NCBI RefSeq assembly: GCF_040026395.1
Contig: NZ_CP157278.1
Location: 3,162,001 to 3,226,000 of the forward strand
Source: Pedobacter lusitanus
Lineage (GTDB): Bacteria > Bacteroidota > Bacteroidia > Sphingobacteriales > Sphingobacteriaceae
DNA length: 64,000 nucleotides
Direction: 5' to 3'
Below, one piece after another: positions 1 to 7,823 of this stretch (its first letter is position 1; each line of letters begins with the position of its first letter). Made by a program: the position numbers and the translations under genes. Below the pieces are notes generated by a model that saw only the letters and a list, made by a program, of their open reading frames with translations, ran no database searches and was not told the origin of the DNA.

Positions 1-581
1 CCGGCTTCTGCCAGATCAAGATTCACGAAACTATAAGAATATCTTAATTTTCTAATGTCCAGATCATTGCGGCCTGGCAGTGCGTCATCTCCCGAATAAT
101 ACATATCCTTGAATTTAGCACTTAAACCACCTTTTTTATCATTCCAGAGCGCAGAACCATTACCGACTTTCTTCCAGTCAATATTTTTCTGTCCGGAAGT
201 AAGGCTTGCACCTCCGGCTGTCTGAGTTTTAGGGGTGATGAAATATCCTGGCGCTCCGCTTGGGCCTACAGTGGTCAAAGCAACAGAGTCTCTTACCCAG
301 TTCACAAATTGTCTGTACTTGGCGTTGGTGATCTCTGTTTCGTCCATATAAAATGCACTGAATGAGGTCATCCTGCTTGGGGAAGTCTGTGAGTTGTTAA
401 TATCCTCGTCAGACATACCGATCAGCGTTTTACCCTGAGGAATATAGACCATTCCCCTTGGCATTTTTTTGTTATTGAATTTCTTATTATATACACCAAC
501 CAGTTCTCCCTGACCGCCTTTTCCGCATCCGGATAGGATTGCTGTAATTAATATAAAACCCAGTGTGTAAATTTTCCTCAT
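1..581 (-). CDS. gldK: GldK-type gliding motility / type IX secretion lipoprotein, N-terminal part
   Basis: The gene starts at 581 and runs off the left edge, so only about 193 residues are visible. The N-terminus is a lipoprotein signal ending in a lipobox (LSGC). It is followed by the GELVGVYN segment and a formylglycine-generating-enzyme-like (FGE-sulfatase) fold with PRGMVYIPQG, a GMSDEDI segment and FYMDETEITNAKYRQFVNWV, all typical of GldK/PorK. In Bacteroidota GldK forms an outer-membrane-associated ring with GldN in the type IX secretion system and is not an active formylglycine enzyme. gldL, gldM and gldN would be expected downstream, outside the window. It is separated from hemD by a terminator, so it probably has its own promoter near 600-660. 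Confidence 0.85.
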   Translation of the reverse strand, partial: MRKIYTLGFILITAILSGCGKGGQGELVGVYNKKFNNKKMPRGMVYIPQGKTLIGMSDEDINNSQTSPSRMTSFSAFYMDETEITNAKYRQFVNWVRDSVALTTVGPSGAPGYFITPKTQTAGGASLTSGQKNIDWKKVGNGSALWNDKKGGLSAKFKDMYYSGDDALPGRNDLDIRKLRYSYSFVNLDLAEA

Positions 582-669
582 AAGCCCTAGAGCAATTTTA
601 CAACAATTTTATCAAATATGATTGATATAAACAATTATTCTGAGATAAAAATATGTCTTAAAAGCAAAA

Positions 670-708
670 AAAGCAAGATGTTAACGATTTCATAACATCT
701 TGCTTTTC
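670..708 (-). terminator. Intrinsic terminator after hemD
   Basis: A perfect 15-bp inverted repeat (arms 670-684 and 694-708) is followed on the minus strand by a T-rich tract. It lies about 65 bp past the hemD stop codon and before the gldK start, and would separate the two units. Confidence 0.75.
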
Positions 709-774
709 AGTTTTTAAAAAAATTGGCACAGGAGACCTTTCCCCAATTTGGGAAAATAAGTCAACAACTTCCCG

Positions 775-1545
775 TTATTTATTGGATTTCTTTATATAAT
801 TTTCGATTGCCATGATCATTGATGGCGACTCCGGTGAAGGGGCAGCAATATCAACAATCAGGTTATTATCCTTAACAGCCTTATGCGTATTTACTCCAAA
901 CGCTGCAATCCGTGTATTATTTTGCTGGAACTCAGGAAAATTTGTATACAGCGACTGAATACTGGAAGGGCTAAAGAAAGCAATCATATCATAAGTCACT
1001 TCAGCAAGATCAGAAAGATCACTCACTACGGTCTTAAACAATACTGCAGGCGTCAGGTCGTATCCATTTTTCAACAGGAAATTCATGGTATCTTCTGTGG
1101 CCACATCAGAACATGGGTAAAGGAATTTCTCCCCTGCATGTTTCTTCAGGACTTCAGATAAATCGGCAGCAGTCTGCTTTCCGAAAAATATCTTACGTTT
1201 CCGGTACTGGATATATTTTTGAAGGTATAGTGCGGTTGATTCCGAAATACAAAAGTACTTCAGATCTGCAGGCACTTCGTACCGCATTTCCTCACTAATT
1301 CTAAAAAAATGATCTACCGCATTTCTGCTTGTAAATACTACAGCAGTAAAATCAGCTAATGTGATCTTGTCTTTTCTAAAGTCCCTTGCTGGAATACCTT
1401 CCACATGAATGAAGGATCTGAAATCAATTTTTAAATTGTATTTCTTAGCCAAATCAAAGTATGGGGACTTCTCTGTTTCGGGCTTTGGCAAAGTTATCAG
1501 TATACTTTTTACTTTACGCAACCTATCTTCTGTTTTTTCTTGCAT
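775..1545 (-). CDS. hemD: Uroporphyrinogen-III synthase family protein
   Basis: The 256-residue protein fits HemD in length and pattern: two Rossmann-like halves, an N-terminal SILITLPKPE strand and VVFTSRNAV, then FLYPCSDVATEDT and MIAFFSPSSIQSL. The FTSRNAV and FFSPSSIQ segments are the recognisable substrate-cleft signatures. HemD cyclises hydroxymethylbilane to uroporphyrinogen III in heme synthesis. Sequence conservation in this family is weak, so the call rests on the overall pattern. It lies 9 bp downstream of the DUF4271 gene and is probably cotranscribed with it; a terminator follows at 670-708. Confidence 0.8.
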   Translation of the reverse strand: MQEKTEDRLRKVKSILITLPKPETEKSPYFDLAKKYNLKIDFRSFIHVEGIPARDFRKDKITLADFTAVVFTSRNAVDHFFRISEEMRYEVPADLKYFCISESTALYLQKYIQYRKRKIFFGKQTAADLSEVLKKHAGEKFLYPCSDVATEDTMNFLLKNGYDLTPAVLFKTVVSDLSDLAEVTYDMIAFFSPSSIQSLYTNFPEFQQNNTRIAAFGVNTHKAVKDNNLIVDIAAPSPESPSMIMAIENYIKKSNK

Positions 1546-1554
1546 TTTACCTAA

Positions 1555-2541
1555 TTACAGCTCTAATCCTATGGCCTTGATTAATATCAAAATAGGACAT
1601 ATTTCGAGGGCACAAAAGTACATAAATAAATAGAATTTTGAAAACCGATAGTGAGATAAAATATTTATTCCCGCTCTTATAAATTGAAATGTGAAGATTA
1701 CGCCCAGCAGAATAAATGAGATAACTATGTAATATATACCATATTTCATTGGTGATAAGGCGAACGCAACAACCAATGGAATAAAGATTAAAGAGATGTT
1801 AAAATAACTCAAATATAATATAGAAATGTACTCGTGGACGGGTTTTTGGATGTTAAACAGATGTCCCAGTATTCTCAATAAAAAAATTTTCATCGCATAA
1901 AGCACCACAACAAGAACAGAAACACTGACAAAAAAACGAAATCCCTGATGCACATAAGCGAGCTGATAATACTGTGCAACGAGGTAAAAAAACATGCCGA
2001 TTGTGAAGCCAAACTGGATAAATAAAAACAAAAATGGCCAGGAACTGAACACATTATCCTCCTTATTCAGGTTATTTAGTCCGCGATTACTGTAAAAAGA
2101 TTGCACAATACTCTGTAATTGTTTGGAGAAAGAGATTCTGAGTACAGCAAAAACAACCAGTAACAACACGATAAAACCCAGCACCCAGGTCTGTCCTTTA
2201 TGTAACGGAGTACCCGTTCTGAAGCGGCTTACTTTCTTCAGTTTACTATACTTTTTAAACCAGGCATCCAGATCCAGCTTCTCAAAAACATTGGCTTTCA
2301 TGATACTGTCCATCAGCATATGTTTGTTGATCAGGGAGTCCGGAAGAATCCAGGTATGCGTCATTATAGAATCTGTCACAAACTTCTGCCGTACCAGAAA
2401 TGCAGAGTCTCTCACCAGCCTGGGCTTATAAACCCTGCGTTTTACAGTAGAATCTCTGACTACAGACAAGTCCTGCGCATTCGCCTTTCCAAAGCCTGCA
2501 ATGCACAGCAGGAAAAATGTTACCAAAAAGTATTTATACAT
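1555..2541 (-). CDS. DUF4271 membrane protein
   Basis: A 328-residue protein with a cleavable signal peptide (ending near GKANAQ), a charged extracytoplasmic segment of about 100 residues, then roughly six hydrophobic segments from residue 115 to the C-terminus. It resembles the Bacteroidota family DUF4271, whose function is not known to me. Its position directly before hemD, with gldK beyond, suggests a role in the envelope, but that is only context. A -7 promoter box (TAGCTTTG) lies 34 bp upstream of the start. Confidence 0.7.
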   Translation of the reverse strand: MYKYFLVTFFLLCIAGFGKANAQDLSVVRDSTVKRRVYKPRLVRDSAFLVRQKFVTDSIMTHTWILPDSLINKHMLMDSIMKANVFEKLDLDAWFKKYSKLKKVSRFRTGTPLHKGQTWVLGFIVLLLVVFAVLRISFSKQLQSIVQSFYSNRGLNNLNKEDNVFSSWPFLFLFIQFGFTIGMFFYLVAQYYQLAYVHQGFRFFVSVSVLVVVLYAMKIFLLRILGHLFNIQKPVHEYISILYLSYFNISLIFIPLVVAFALSPMKYGIYYIVISFILLGVIFTFQFIRAGINILSHYRFSKFYLFMYFCALEICPILILIKAIGLEL

Positions 2542-2575
2542 CGGGCAATAAAAGTAACGGGATTATTCCTTTGTG

Positions 2576-2583
2576 CAAAGCTA
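2576..2583 (-). promoter_or_regulatory. -7 promoter box for DUF4271-hemD
   Basis: The minus strand reads TAGCTTTG, an exact match to the Bacteroidota -7 consensus TAnnTTTG, 34 bp before the DUF4271 ATG at 2541. I see no clear -33 TTTG at the right distance. Confidence 0.45.
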
Positions 2584-2689
2584 AGATATTATTATTTCAC
2601 ATTCATGCATTGCGGCAGAATAGCTGCTGACTCCTCTTTCTGCGTAACGGTATTGTACGTTTCCATGTCAGCTCCGGCCCGGCTCCGCA

Positions 2690-2758
2690 GCGAGTCCACC
2701 TATTTACAGAAAAAGGTGGACTCACCGTGGACTCATTGTGGAGTCAAGGTGGACTCAC
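2690..2758. repeat. Four tandem 11-bp repeats with an upstream inverted copy
   Basis: Four contiguous 11-mers occupy 2715-2758: GGTGGACTCAC, CGTGGACTCAT, TGTGGAGTCAA and GGTGGACTCAC. The core GTGGACTCA is nearly constant and the edge bases vary. A fifth copy lies inverted at 2690-2700, so GAGTCCACC and GGTGGACTC can pair across a 14-base loop. It is non-coding in every sensible frame. Confidence 0.8.
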
Positions 2759-2821
2759 ACAGTTGTTTCTGCGAATTCTCTGAGGCCGGAATCAACACAA
2801 TAATTAATTCATATTTATTTC

Positions 2822-2835
2822 GGAACGATCAGTCC
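2822..2835. promoter_or_regulatory. Putative TetR operator 1
   Basis: The site GGAACGATCAGTCC is an imperfect palindrome (10 of 14 positions symmetric). It sits between a weak -33 element (TTTC, 2818-2821) and the -7 box at 2842-2849 of the TetR gene. A related site is in front of the next gene at 3450-3463, so both are proposed as targets of this TetR protein. Confidence 0.45.
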
Positions 2836-2841
2836 ATATTG

Positions 2842-2849
2842 TATATTTG
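2842..2849 (+). promoter_or_regulatory. -7 box of TetR gene, leaderless arrangement
   Basis: TATATTTG matches the Bacteroidota -7 consensus exactly and is followed after 4 bases by the TetR ATG at 2854. Transcription would start at or next to the start codon. Confidence 0.55.
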
Positions 2850-2853
2850 CCCC

Positions 2854-3429
2854 ATGGCCCGGAATAAAGCATTCGACATAGATCATAAATTAACGGTAGC
2901 ACGTGACCTTTTCTGGGAAAAGGGTTATCATGCTACGTCAATCAATGATCTTGTAGATACGCTTGGACTTAACCGGAGCAGCATATACGACACTTATGGC
3001 AGTAAGCATGAGCTGTTTCTAAGTAGCCTGACTAATTATGCACAGTTAAAAATCAGTGAGTACCAGACTGCCGGCAAAGGAGCTGATTCAGCTTTTAGCG
3101 CATTAACCAATATCATCAGAAGTGTAGTTGAGCATACGCTAAAAGATGACAGAAACTGCCTGATTGTAAAATCGACCTTTGAAGTGGCCGGAAAAAACGA
3201 TGATATCCGGGCAATCATTGTTAAACATGGAAAAGTACTGCAGGAAATATTTGCCAGCCTGATCAGAAAAGCACAGCAAAACGGAGAAATCGGCACCTCA
3301 AAAGATCCGGAAGTTATGGCTGCCTTTATTTTATCGAGCTTTAGCGGTTTCTGGCAGCAATACATTTTGTCCGGAAGCCGTGAGCAGGTAGACAAATCCG
3401 TTGAATTTTTAATTTCAGTCATCAAATAA
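2854..3429 (+). CDS. TetR/AcrR-family transcriptional regulator
   Basis: A 191-residue regulator. The N-terminal helix-turn-helix (about residues 8-52: ARDLFWEKGYHATSINDLV, then LGLNRSSIYDTYGSKHELF) is a clear TetR DNA-binding domain. The helical C-terminal ligand domain covers the rest, with a conserved-looking CLIVKSTFEVA segment. The start at 2854 was chosen because the TetR domain begins there and a -7 box ends 4 bases upstream; the open frame extends further but overlaps the neighbouring gene antisense. It is followed after 50 bp by a SnoaL-like gene whose upstream region carries a similar palindrome, suggesting autoregulation plus control of that gene. The ligand is unknown. Confidence 0.9.
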   Translation: MARNKAFDIDHKLTVARDLFWEKGYHATSINDLVDTLGLNRSSIYDTYGSKHELFLSSLTNYAQLKISEYQTAGKGADSAFSALTNIIRSVVEHTLKDDRNCLIVKSTFEVAGKNDDIRAIIVKHGKVLQEIFASLIRKAQQNGEIGTSKDPEVMAAFILSSFSGFWQQYILSGSREQVDKSVEFLISVIK

Positions 3430-3449
3430 CATTTTTTTTACCCTAATAC

Positions 3450-3463
3450 AGAACGATTGTTCC
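3450..3463. promoter_or_regulatory. Putative TetR operator 2
   Basis: AGAACGATTGTTCC contains the near-perfect palindrome GAACGATTGTTC (10 of 12 positions symmetric), 16 bases before the ATG at 3480. It shares the GAACGAT core and the GTnCC half with the site at 2822-2835. Confidence 0.5.
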
Positions 3464-3479
3464 AGAAATAAAAAACAAG

Positions 3480-3905
3480 ATGAAAACAGCAAAAGAAAAC
3501 ACCGCAGCAACAACAGAATTAATCGAAACCTACTTCAGAAAATTACTGGTAGAACGCGATATTAAAGGAATCATTGACTTATACAGTGATCAGGTAGATT
3601 TCAACATTCCGGGTAATACGGATGTCGCTCCATGGGTAGGAAGAAGAAAAAACAAAACTGAAATAGCTGAATTTTATGACCTGCTGGTGCAGTATCTTGA
3701 CCATCAGTCATTCATAATTACCAATCGGTTTATTCAGGATAACCAGGCCGTGATCACAGGAAATCTGGCTTCCCGGGTGAGAAGTTCAGATAAGGTATTC
3801 AAATCTGACTTTTCGATGCAATTTACGCAGGAAAATGGTCTGATCACACATTATCTGATGCTGGAAGACAGTTATGCACTGGTTGAAGCTATAAAACAGG
3901 ACTAA
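3480..3905 (+). CDS. NTF2/SnoaL-like (ketosteroid isomerase-type) protein
   Basis: The 141-residue protein has the cone-fold pattern of the SnoaL/NTF2 superfamily: an N-terminal helix (LIETYFRKLLVERDIKGIIDLY), a DQVDFNIPG strand, a helix (KTEIAEFYDLLVQYL), and C-terminal strands ending in FSMQFTQENGLITHYLMLED. Such proteins are small polar-ligand enzymes or binding proteins; a specific reaction cannot be assigned. It follows the TetR gene by 50 bp with a shared palindrome in between and is the likely regulated target. Its stop codon overlaps the convergent phosphatase gene by 4 bp. Confidence 0.75.
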   Translation: MKTAKENTAATTELIETYFRKLLVERDIKGIIDLYSDQVDFNIPGNTDVAPWVGRRKNKTEIAEFYDLLVQYLDHQSFIITNRFIQDNQAVITGNLASRVRSSDKVFKSDFSMQFTQENGLITHYLMLEDSYALVEAIKQD

Positions 3906-4450
3906 AAAACAGGACAGTCAGTACCGGGCAGAATTCCTTCCCGGTCTGCTTTCAGGATTTTATCTTTACCGCTACCGGTAATAATCCACATAGAATCAAA
4001 GTCTGCACTGCTCCAGGATAGTTTCTGATGTTTAATTCCGAGGGCTTTGGCAAGCGCAGGGATATTACCGTGGTTCCAGACCAGCAGCACGGTACCTTGC
4101 CGACGTTTGATATCTTTTGCTATTGCAGCAAAATCTGTTCCCTCAAAGTTGCTGTTGATACTAACACTGTACTTAACTGCAAATGGGGTAATAGTCTGAA
4201 ACATGCGTGAATGCATCGTTTTATTACCATTACTCAAAGAAGGCACATAGATCGCAGCCGGAACACCTATTTTTTTATAGAGTACGCTGGTTAACTTTAA
4301 AGAACGGTTAAGCCCTTTACAGCTCAGGTTTTCATTTTGATCCTGTTTTTCACCATGACGGATAATTACTATTCTGGTTTGTGCTTTTAGCGCTGGGGAT
4401 AACATCAATCCGCATAATACACACATTGCTGTTAAAACTATCTTTTTCAT
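3902..4450 (-). CDS. Exported histidine phosphatase family protein
   Basis: A 182-residue protein with a signal peptide (cleavage near ALKAQ, residue 24) and the histidine-phosphatase signature RHGEK at residues 31-35, where H32 would be the phospho-accepting nucleophile. A second conserved His occurs in WNHGN. It is shorter than cytosolic phosphoglycerate mutases and probably periplasmic; the substrate is unknown. I prefer the ATG at 4450 over an in-frame TTG three codons earlier, because the signal peptide begins MKK. It converges with the SnoaL-like gene and the stop codons overlap. Confidence 0.8.
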   Translation of the reverse strand: MKKIVLTAMCVLCGLMLSPALKAQTRIVIIRHGEKQDQNENLSCKGLNRSLKLTSVLYKKIGVPAAIYVPSLSNGNKTMHSRMFQTITPFAVKYSVSINSNFEGTDFAAIAKDIKRRQGTVLLVWNHGNIPALAKALGIKHQKLSWSSADFDSMWIITGSGKDKILKADREGILPGTDCPVF

Positions 4451-4537
4451 TACAGCCAAAATACTATTTTAATTGCAATTCATCTGACAGCTAATCAGAC
4501 AGCCTGATAATTAACCGGCTCAGATCTGAACAATAAA

Positions 4538-4568
4538 TGGAGCCGGATACAATATTTATTTGGCTCCA
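4538..4568. terminator. Possible hairpin terminator
   Basis: Arms TGGAGCC and GGCTCCA flank a loop of about 17 bases just past the M16 fragment. There is no strong T-tract on either side, so this is only a weak candidate. Confidence 0.3.
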
Positions 4569-4580
4569 CTTATTTTAAAA

Positions 4581-4952
4581 TTACTTACTCACCTGGTGTT
4601 CTGAGGCAGAACGGTTCCATTCTCCAAAAGATTTTTTTGCCAGCTCTCTGGCATCAGCAGCAGTAATATTACCCACAATAGTCAGGCAGGTATTTGAAGG
4701 TATAATATTTCTATTATAAAATGTTTTGATATCGTCTAAAGTTAAAGACTTAAGTGACGCCTCTGTAATGGTTTCAGGATAGTAACGGTCTCCGGCATTT
4801 ACACTTGCAATCACTTTTGCCAATGCCTTTTTAAAAGTAGCCTGGTTTAAAACCGGTTCTTGTACTGATTTCGAGAATACGGTTAAAGCGTTAGCAAAAC
4901 CAACATTGCTTGCAGCTATATGACCACCTTTATCTGTAAGGATTTTATTCAA
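4581..4952 (-). pseudogene. Fragment of an M16-family zinc peptidase
   Basis: The 123 codons match the end of an M16 peptidase lobe: TEASLKSLTLDDIKTFYNR and TCLTIVGNITAADARELAKKSFGEWN are typical. Intact Bacteroidota M16 proteins are several hundred residues long; here the HxxEH zinc-site region is absent. The open frame begins only at a TTG, and reading upstream in the same frame (GPGPTAKLLN) continues the homology until a stop near 5025. The C-terminus ends straight after the domain. I read it as a remnant of a deleted gene that is no longer functional. Confidence 0.65.
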
Positions 4953-5083
4953 AAGCTTGGCGGTCGGACCTGGGCCAGCAATGCAGAACCAAATGGAGCT
5001 GTATTCTCTTATTCCATTCCTTCATAAGTACGATTTCTTATTTTTCAGTGGTTAAACTTTCCTCCTGACAAATTTTTATGCCT

Positions 5084-5091
5084 TACCTTTG
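5084..5091 (+). promoter_or_regulatory. -7 box for hemW
   Basis: TACCTTTG matches TAnnTTTG exactly, 43 bases before the preferred hemW start at 5135. It also lies inside the longer open frame that begins at 5078, which argues against that upstream ATG as start. Confidence 0.5.
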
Positions 5092-5134
5092 CTTAATCTG
5101 TATTAACCTACGCCATTCAAACGGCCTTAAAAAC

Positions 5135-6280
5135 ATGGCAGGAATTTATATCCATATCCCTTTTTGTAAACAAGCTTGTAATTATTGCGATTTCCACTTC
5201 AGTACCTCTCTGCAGCATGTAGATGAAATGACTGATGCAATCTGCAAAGAGATTATGCTGAAAAAAAACAGAATCTCTGATCAGCAGATCGGCAGTATAT
5301 ATTTTGGGGGTGGCACTCCATCCCTTTTACCGGAAAAGTCTCTGGCCAAAATATTTGATACATTAACCTCCGGTTTCTCTATAGCGGCAGATGCTGAAAT
5401 TACTATAGAAACTAATCCTGATGATTTAGATGCAAAGAAAATCGCGCAATTGCGGCAGTTTCCTGTAAACCGTTTCAGTATCGGCGTGCAGTCTTTTTTC
5501 AATGAGGATCTGGTCTGGATGAACAGGGCACATAACTCCACTGAAGCAGAAACCTGTATCAAACGCAGCCAGGATGCCGGATTTGAAAACCTGAGTATAG
5601 ATTTGATCTATGGCTTCCCTTTGCTGACTGATGAGAAATGGCTGAGTAATATCAGCAAAGCGATCGGTTTACAGGCGCCACATATTTCAGCTTATTCATT
5701 AACCGTAGAACCCAAAACGGCGTTGGCCGCAGCGATCAGAAAAGGCAGAGAAATACCTGTTAATGATGAACAAAGTGCTGCTCAGTTTATTACACTGACA
5801 GCGAAACTGGCTGCTGCTGGTTTTGATCACTACGAAATTTCAAACTACAGCCTGCCCGGCCGGCATGCGGTACATAATACCAATTACTGGAGAGGCATCC
5901 CCTATTTGGGCATAGGCCCGTCAGCACATGGATTTAACGGGAATGAAAGATATCTGAATATCGCCAATAATGCTAAATATATGCAGCAGCTTGCCTTAGG
6001 TAAACTGGCTGAAACTATCGAAGATCTGGATATTTATGACCGGTTTAACGAATATATAATGACTTCTCTGCGCACGATGTGGGGTACGGATCTGCAAAAA
6101 ATAGGCGATGAATTCGGAAAGATATTTCTGGAAGATACGCTGAAAAATATAGTTCCTTTTGTACAGAGAAACTGGCTGAAAAATGAAAATGGCAAATTAA
6201 CACTTACACCGGATGGTAAGTTATTTGCAGATTATATTGCTTCTGAACTGTTCCTTTTAGATGAACATCCGGAAGATTAA
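5135..6280 (+). CDS. hemW: HemW-like radical SAM heme chaperone
   Basis: The 381-residue protein begins MAGIYIHIPFC and carries the radical-SAM cluster motif CKQACNYC (C11, C15, C18), then FGGGTPS (57-63) for SAM binding, IETNPDD, FSIGVQSF and a C-terminal HemN-like domain (HNTNYWRG, LGIGPSAHGF). HemW binds heme and delivers it to respiratory enzymes; it was long annotated as oxygen-independent coproporphyrinogen oxidase but lacks that activity. The upstream ATG at 5078 was rejected because the family starts at this point and a promoter box lies in between. An SDR gene follows 11 bp downstream. Confidence 0.88.
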   Translation: MAGIYIHIPFCKQACNYCDFHFSTSLQHVDEMTDAICKEIMLKKNRISDQQIGSIYFGGGTPSLLPEKSLAKIFDTLTSGFSIAADAEITIETNPDDLDAKKIAQLRQFPVNRFSIGVQSFFNEDLVWMNRAHNSTEAETCIKRSQDAGFENLSIDLIYGFPLLTDEKWLSNISKAIGLQAPHISAYSLTVEPKTALAAAIRKGREIPVNDEQSAAQFITLTAKLAAAGFDHYEISNYSLPGRHAVHNTNYWRGIPYLGIGPSAHGFNGNERYLNIANNAKYMQQLALGKLAETIEDLDIYDRFNEYIMTSLRTMWGTDLQKIGDEFGKIFLEDTLKNIVPFVQRNWLKNENGKLTLTPDGKLFADYIASELFLLDEHPED

Positions 6281-6291
6281 TTCCTAAAAAA

Positions 6292-7095
6292 ATGAAGAAC
6301 AAAGTAGTTTGGATCACAGGAGCTTCATCGGGTATTGGCGAGGCCCTGGTATATGCGTATAACAATTCAGGAGCAAACCTGATTATTTCTGCCAGGAACA
6401 GAGATGAACTGTTCAGGGTTAAAGGGAACTGTAAAAATCAGATCAATGTTCATGTCCTTTCCCTGGATCTGGAAAATACAGCGGCATTAAGCGATAAAGC
6501 CAGAGATGCACAGAAAATTTTTGGCCATATAGACCTACTCATCAACAGCGGTGGCATTAGCCAGCGTTCCCTGGCCCTGGAAACGGAACTCAGCGTTGAA
6601 CAGAAAATCATGAATGTTAATTTTTGGGGTACCGTAGCTTTAAGTAAAGCGGTATTGCCGGGAATGATTGCAAAAGGCGGTGGTAAAATAGTTTGTATAA
6701 GCAGTGTAATGGGTAAACTTGGTACACCTTACCGCTCTGGTTATGCTGCTTCAAAACATGCACTGCATGGTTATTTTGACTCTCTGCGTTCTGAAGTATT
6801 TGATCAGAATATCCGCATCACGCTCGTTTGTCCGGGTTATATCAAAACAAATATTTCATTGAATGCAGTGACCGGAGATGGCAAATTACATAACCAGATG
6901 GACCAGAACCAGGAAAATGGTCTTTCTGCAGCTGACTGTGCCAGCCAGATCGTTAAAGCTGTTGAATTGAACAAAGAAGAGGTTTACATGGGAGGTAAAG
7001 AAGTAAAGGGTATTTTGTTCAAACGCCTGTTCCCATTAAGATTTTCAAAATACATCCGTAAAATAAATATGACAGATCTGAAAACCAAGAGTTAA
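6292..7095 (+). CDS. Short-chain dehydrogenase/reductase (SDR)
   Basis: A 267-residue classical SDR. The cofactor motif TGASSGIG is at residues 9-16, followed by a nucleotide-binding NARN-type loop, NSGG (the NNAG equivalent), and the catalytic Ser138 and YxxxK motif (Y151, K155: YAASK). The C-terminus has a hydrophobic/basic stretch (FKRLFPLRFSKYIRKI) suggesting membrane association, as in DHRS7-like SDRs. The substrate is unknown. It starts 11 bp after hemW and is probably in the same transcript. Confidence 0.88.
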   Translation: MKNKVVWITGASSGIGEALVYAYNNSGANLIISARNRDELFRVKGNCKNQINVHVLSLDLENTAALSDKARDAQKIFGHIDLLINSGGISQRSLALETELSVEQKIMNVNFWGTVALSKAVLPGMIAKGGGKIVCISSVMGKLGTPYRSGYAASKHALHGYFDSLRSEVFDQNIRITLVCPGYIKTNISLNAVTGDGKLHNQMDQNQENGLSAADCASQIVKAVELNKEEVYMGGKEVKGILFKRLFPLRFSKYIRKINMTDLKTKS

Positions 7096-7128
7096 AATCC
7101 GACGTATCTCCTGCTATAAAACAAAATC

Positions 7129-7680
7129 ATGAAAAGAATCATCTTATCTGTATTTGTCATAGCAGCTATGGCATTTTCAACTTCAGTTTACGCTCAGAAA
7201 AATCCGATGGTTGGTGGTGCAGCAATGTATCCGACTAAAGATATTGTAGATAATGCAGTAAATTCAAAAGACCATACTACACTGGTTGCCGCTGTTAAAG
7301 CAGCAGGCCTTGTAGAAACTTTAAAAAGCGCAGGCCCCTTTACTGTATTTGCGCCCACCAATGAAGCTTTTGATAAACTACCTGCCGGCACTGTAGAAAC
7401 AGTCCTGAAACCAGAAAACAAAGCCATGTTAACTAAAATCCTTACTTACCACGTTGTCGCTGGAAAAATGGATGCAAAAACAATTGCCAAAGCCATCAAA
7501 GCAGGAAATGGCAAAGCTGAGTTAACTACTGTTTCGGGTGGAAAACTATGGGCTGCTATGGCTGGAACTCAATTAGTGCTCACTGACGAAAAGGGTGGAA
7601 CAGCTAAGGTTACCATTTCGAACGTAATGCAAAAAAACGGTGTTATTCATGTTATTGACAGTGTTTTGATGCCTAACTAA
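7129..7680 (+). CDS. Secreted fasciclin (FAS1) domain protein
   Basis: A 183-residue protein with a signal peptide (cleavage near VYAQ, residue 22) and one FAS1 domain over about residues 40-182. The conserved H1 ([17 protein letters not shown]) and H2 (YHVVAGKMD) boxes are both present, and it ends with the [20 protein letters not shown] strand. FAS1 proteins are extracellular or periplasmic adhesion-type proteins. It follows the SDR gene by 33 bp and ends at a strong bidirectional terminator. Confidence 0.9.
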   Translation: MKRIILSVFVIAAMAFSTSVYAQKNPMVGGAAMYPTKDIVDNAVNSKDHTTLVAAVKAAGLVETLKSAGPFTVFAPTNEAFDKLPAGTVETVLKPENKAMLTKILTYHVVAGKMDAKTIAKAIKAGNGKAELTTVSGGKLWAAMAGTQLVLTDEKGGTAKVTISNVMQKNGVIHVIDSVLMPN

Positions 7681-7695
7681 TTCTTAAATTTATTG

Positions 7696-7745
7696 CTGAC
7701 AATAAAAAAAACACAGTCTTCGTTACTGTGTTTTTTTATTGTCAG
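7696..7745. terminator. Strong intrinsic terminator after the fasciclin gene
   Basis: Arms of about 20 bp (7696-7716 and 7726-7745) pair with one bulged base around a 9-base loop. The arms contain A8 and T7 runs, so it can work in both directions. Confidence 0.8.
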
Positions 7746-7823
7746 AATTTTTAATTTTTCATTGACTAGTTGGCAGGGAAAGTCAAAATTCTATAATTTT
7801 ACATGAATTAACATTATTTTAAC

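Larger units (their letters stand above)
2542..2853. other. Intergenic region between divergent DUF4271 and TetR genes
   Basis: These 312 bases contain the DUF4271 promoter near 2580, an 11-bp tandem repeat array (2715-2758) with an inverted copy at 2690-2700, and the TetR promoter and operator (2818-2849). An open reading frame from 2320 runs through it into the TetR gene, but that upstream part overlaps DUF4271 antisense and is not protein-like. Confidence 0.7.

Noticed and set aside
1..581. GldK fragment as the maturase of the sulfatase at 51430
   Set aside because: The fold is shared with formylglycine-generating enzyme, but the visible sequence follows GldK, which is a structural secretion-system lipoprotein.
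2690..2758. CRISPR array
   Set aside because: Units are 11 bp, contiguous and without spacers; no cas genes are present.
2320..2853. Long open frame extending the TetR gene 178 codons upstream
   Set aside because: It runs antisense through DUF4271, has no protein-like character, crosses the 11-bp repeat array and lies upstream of the -7 box at 2842.
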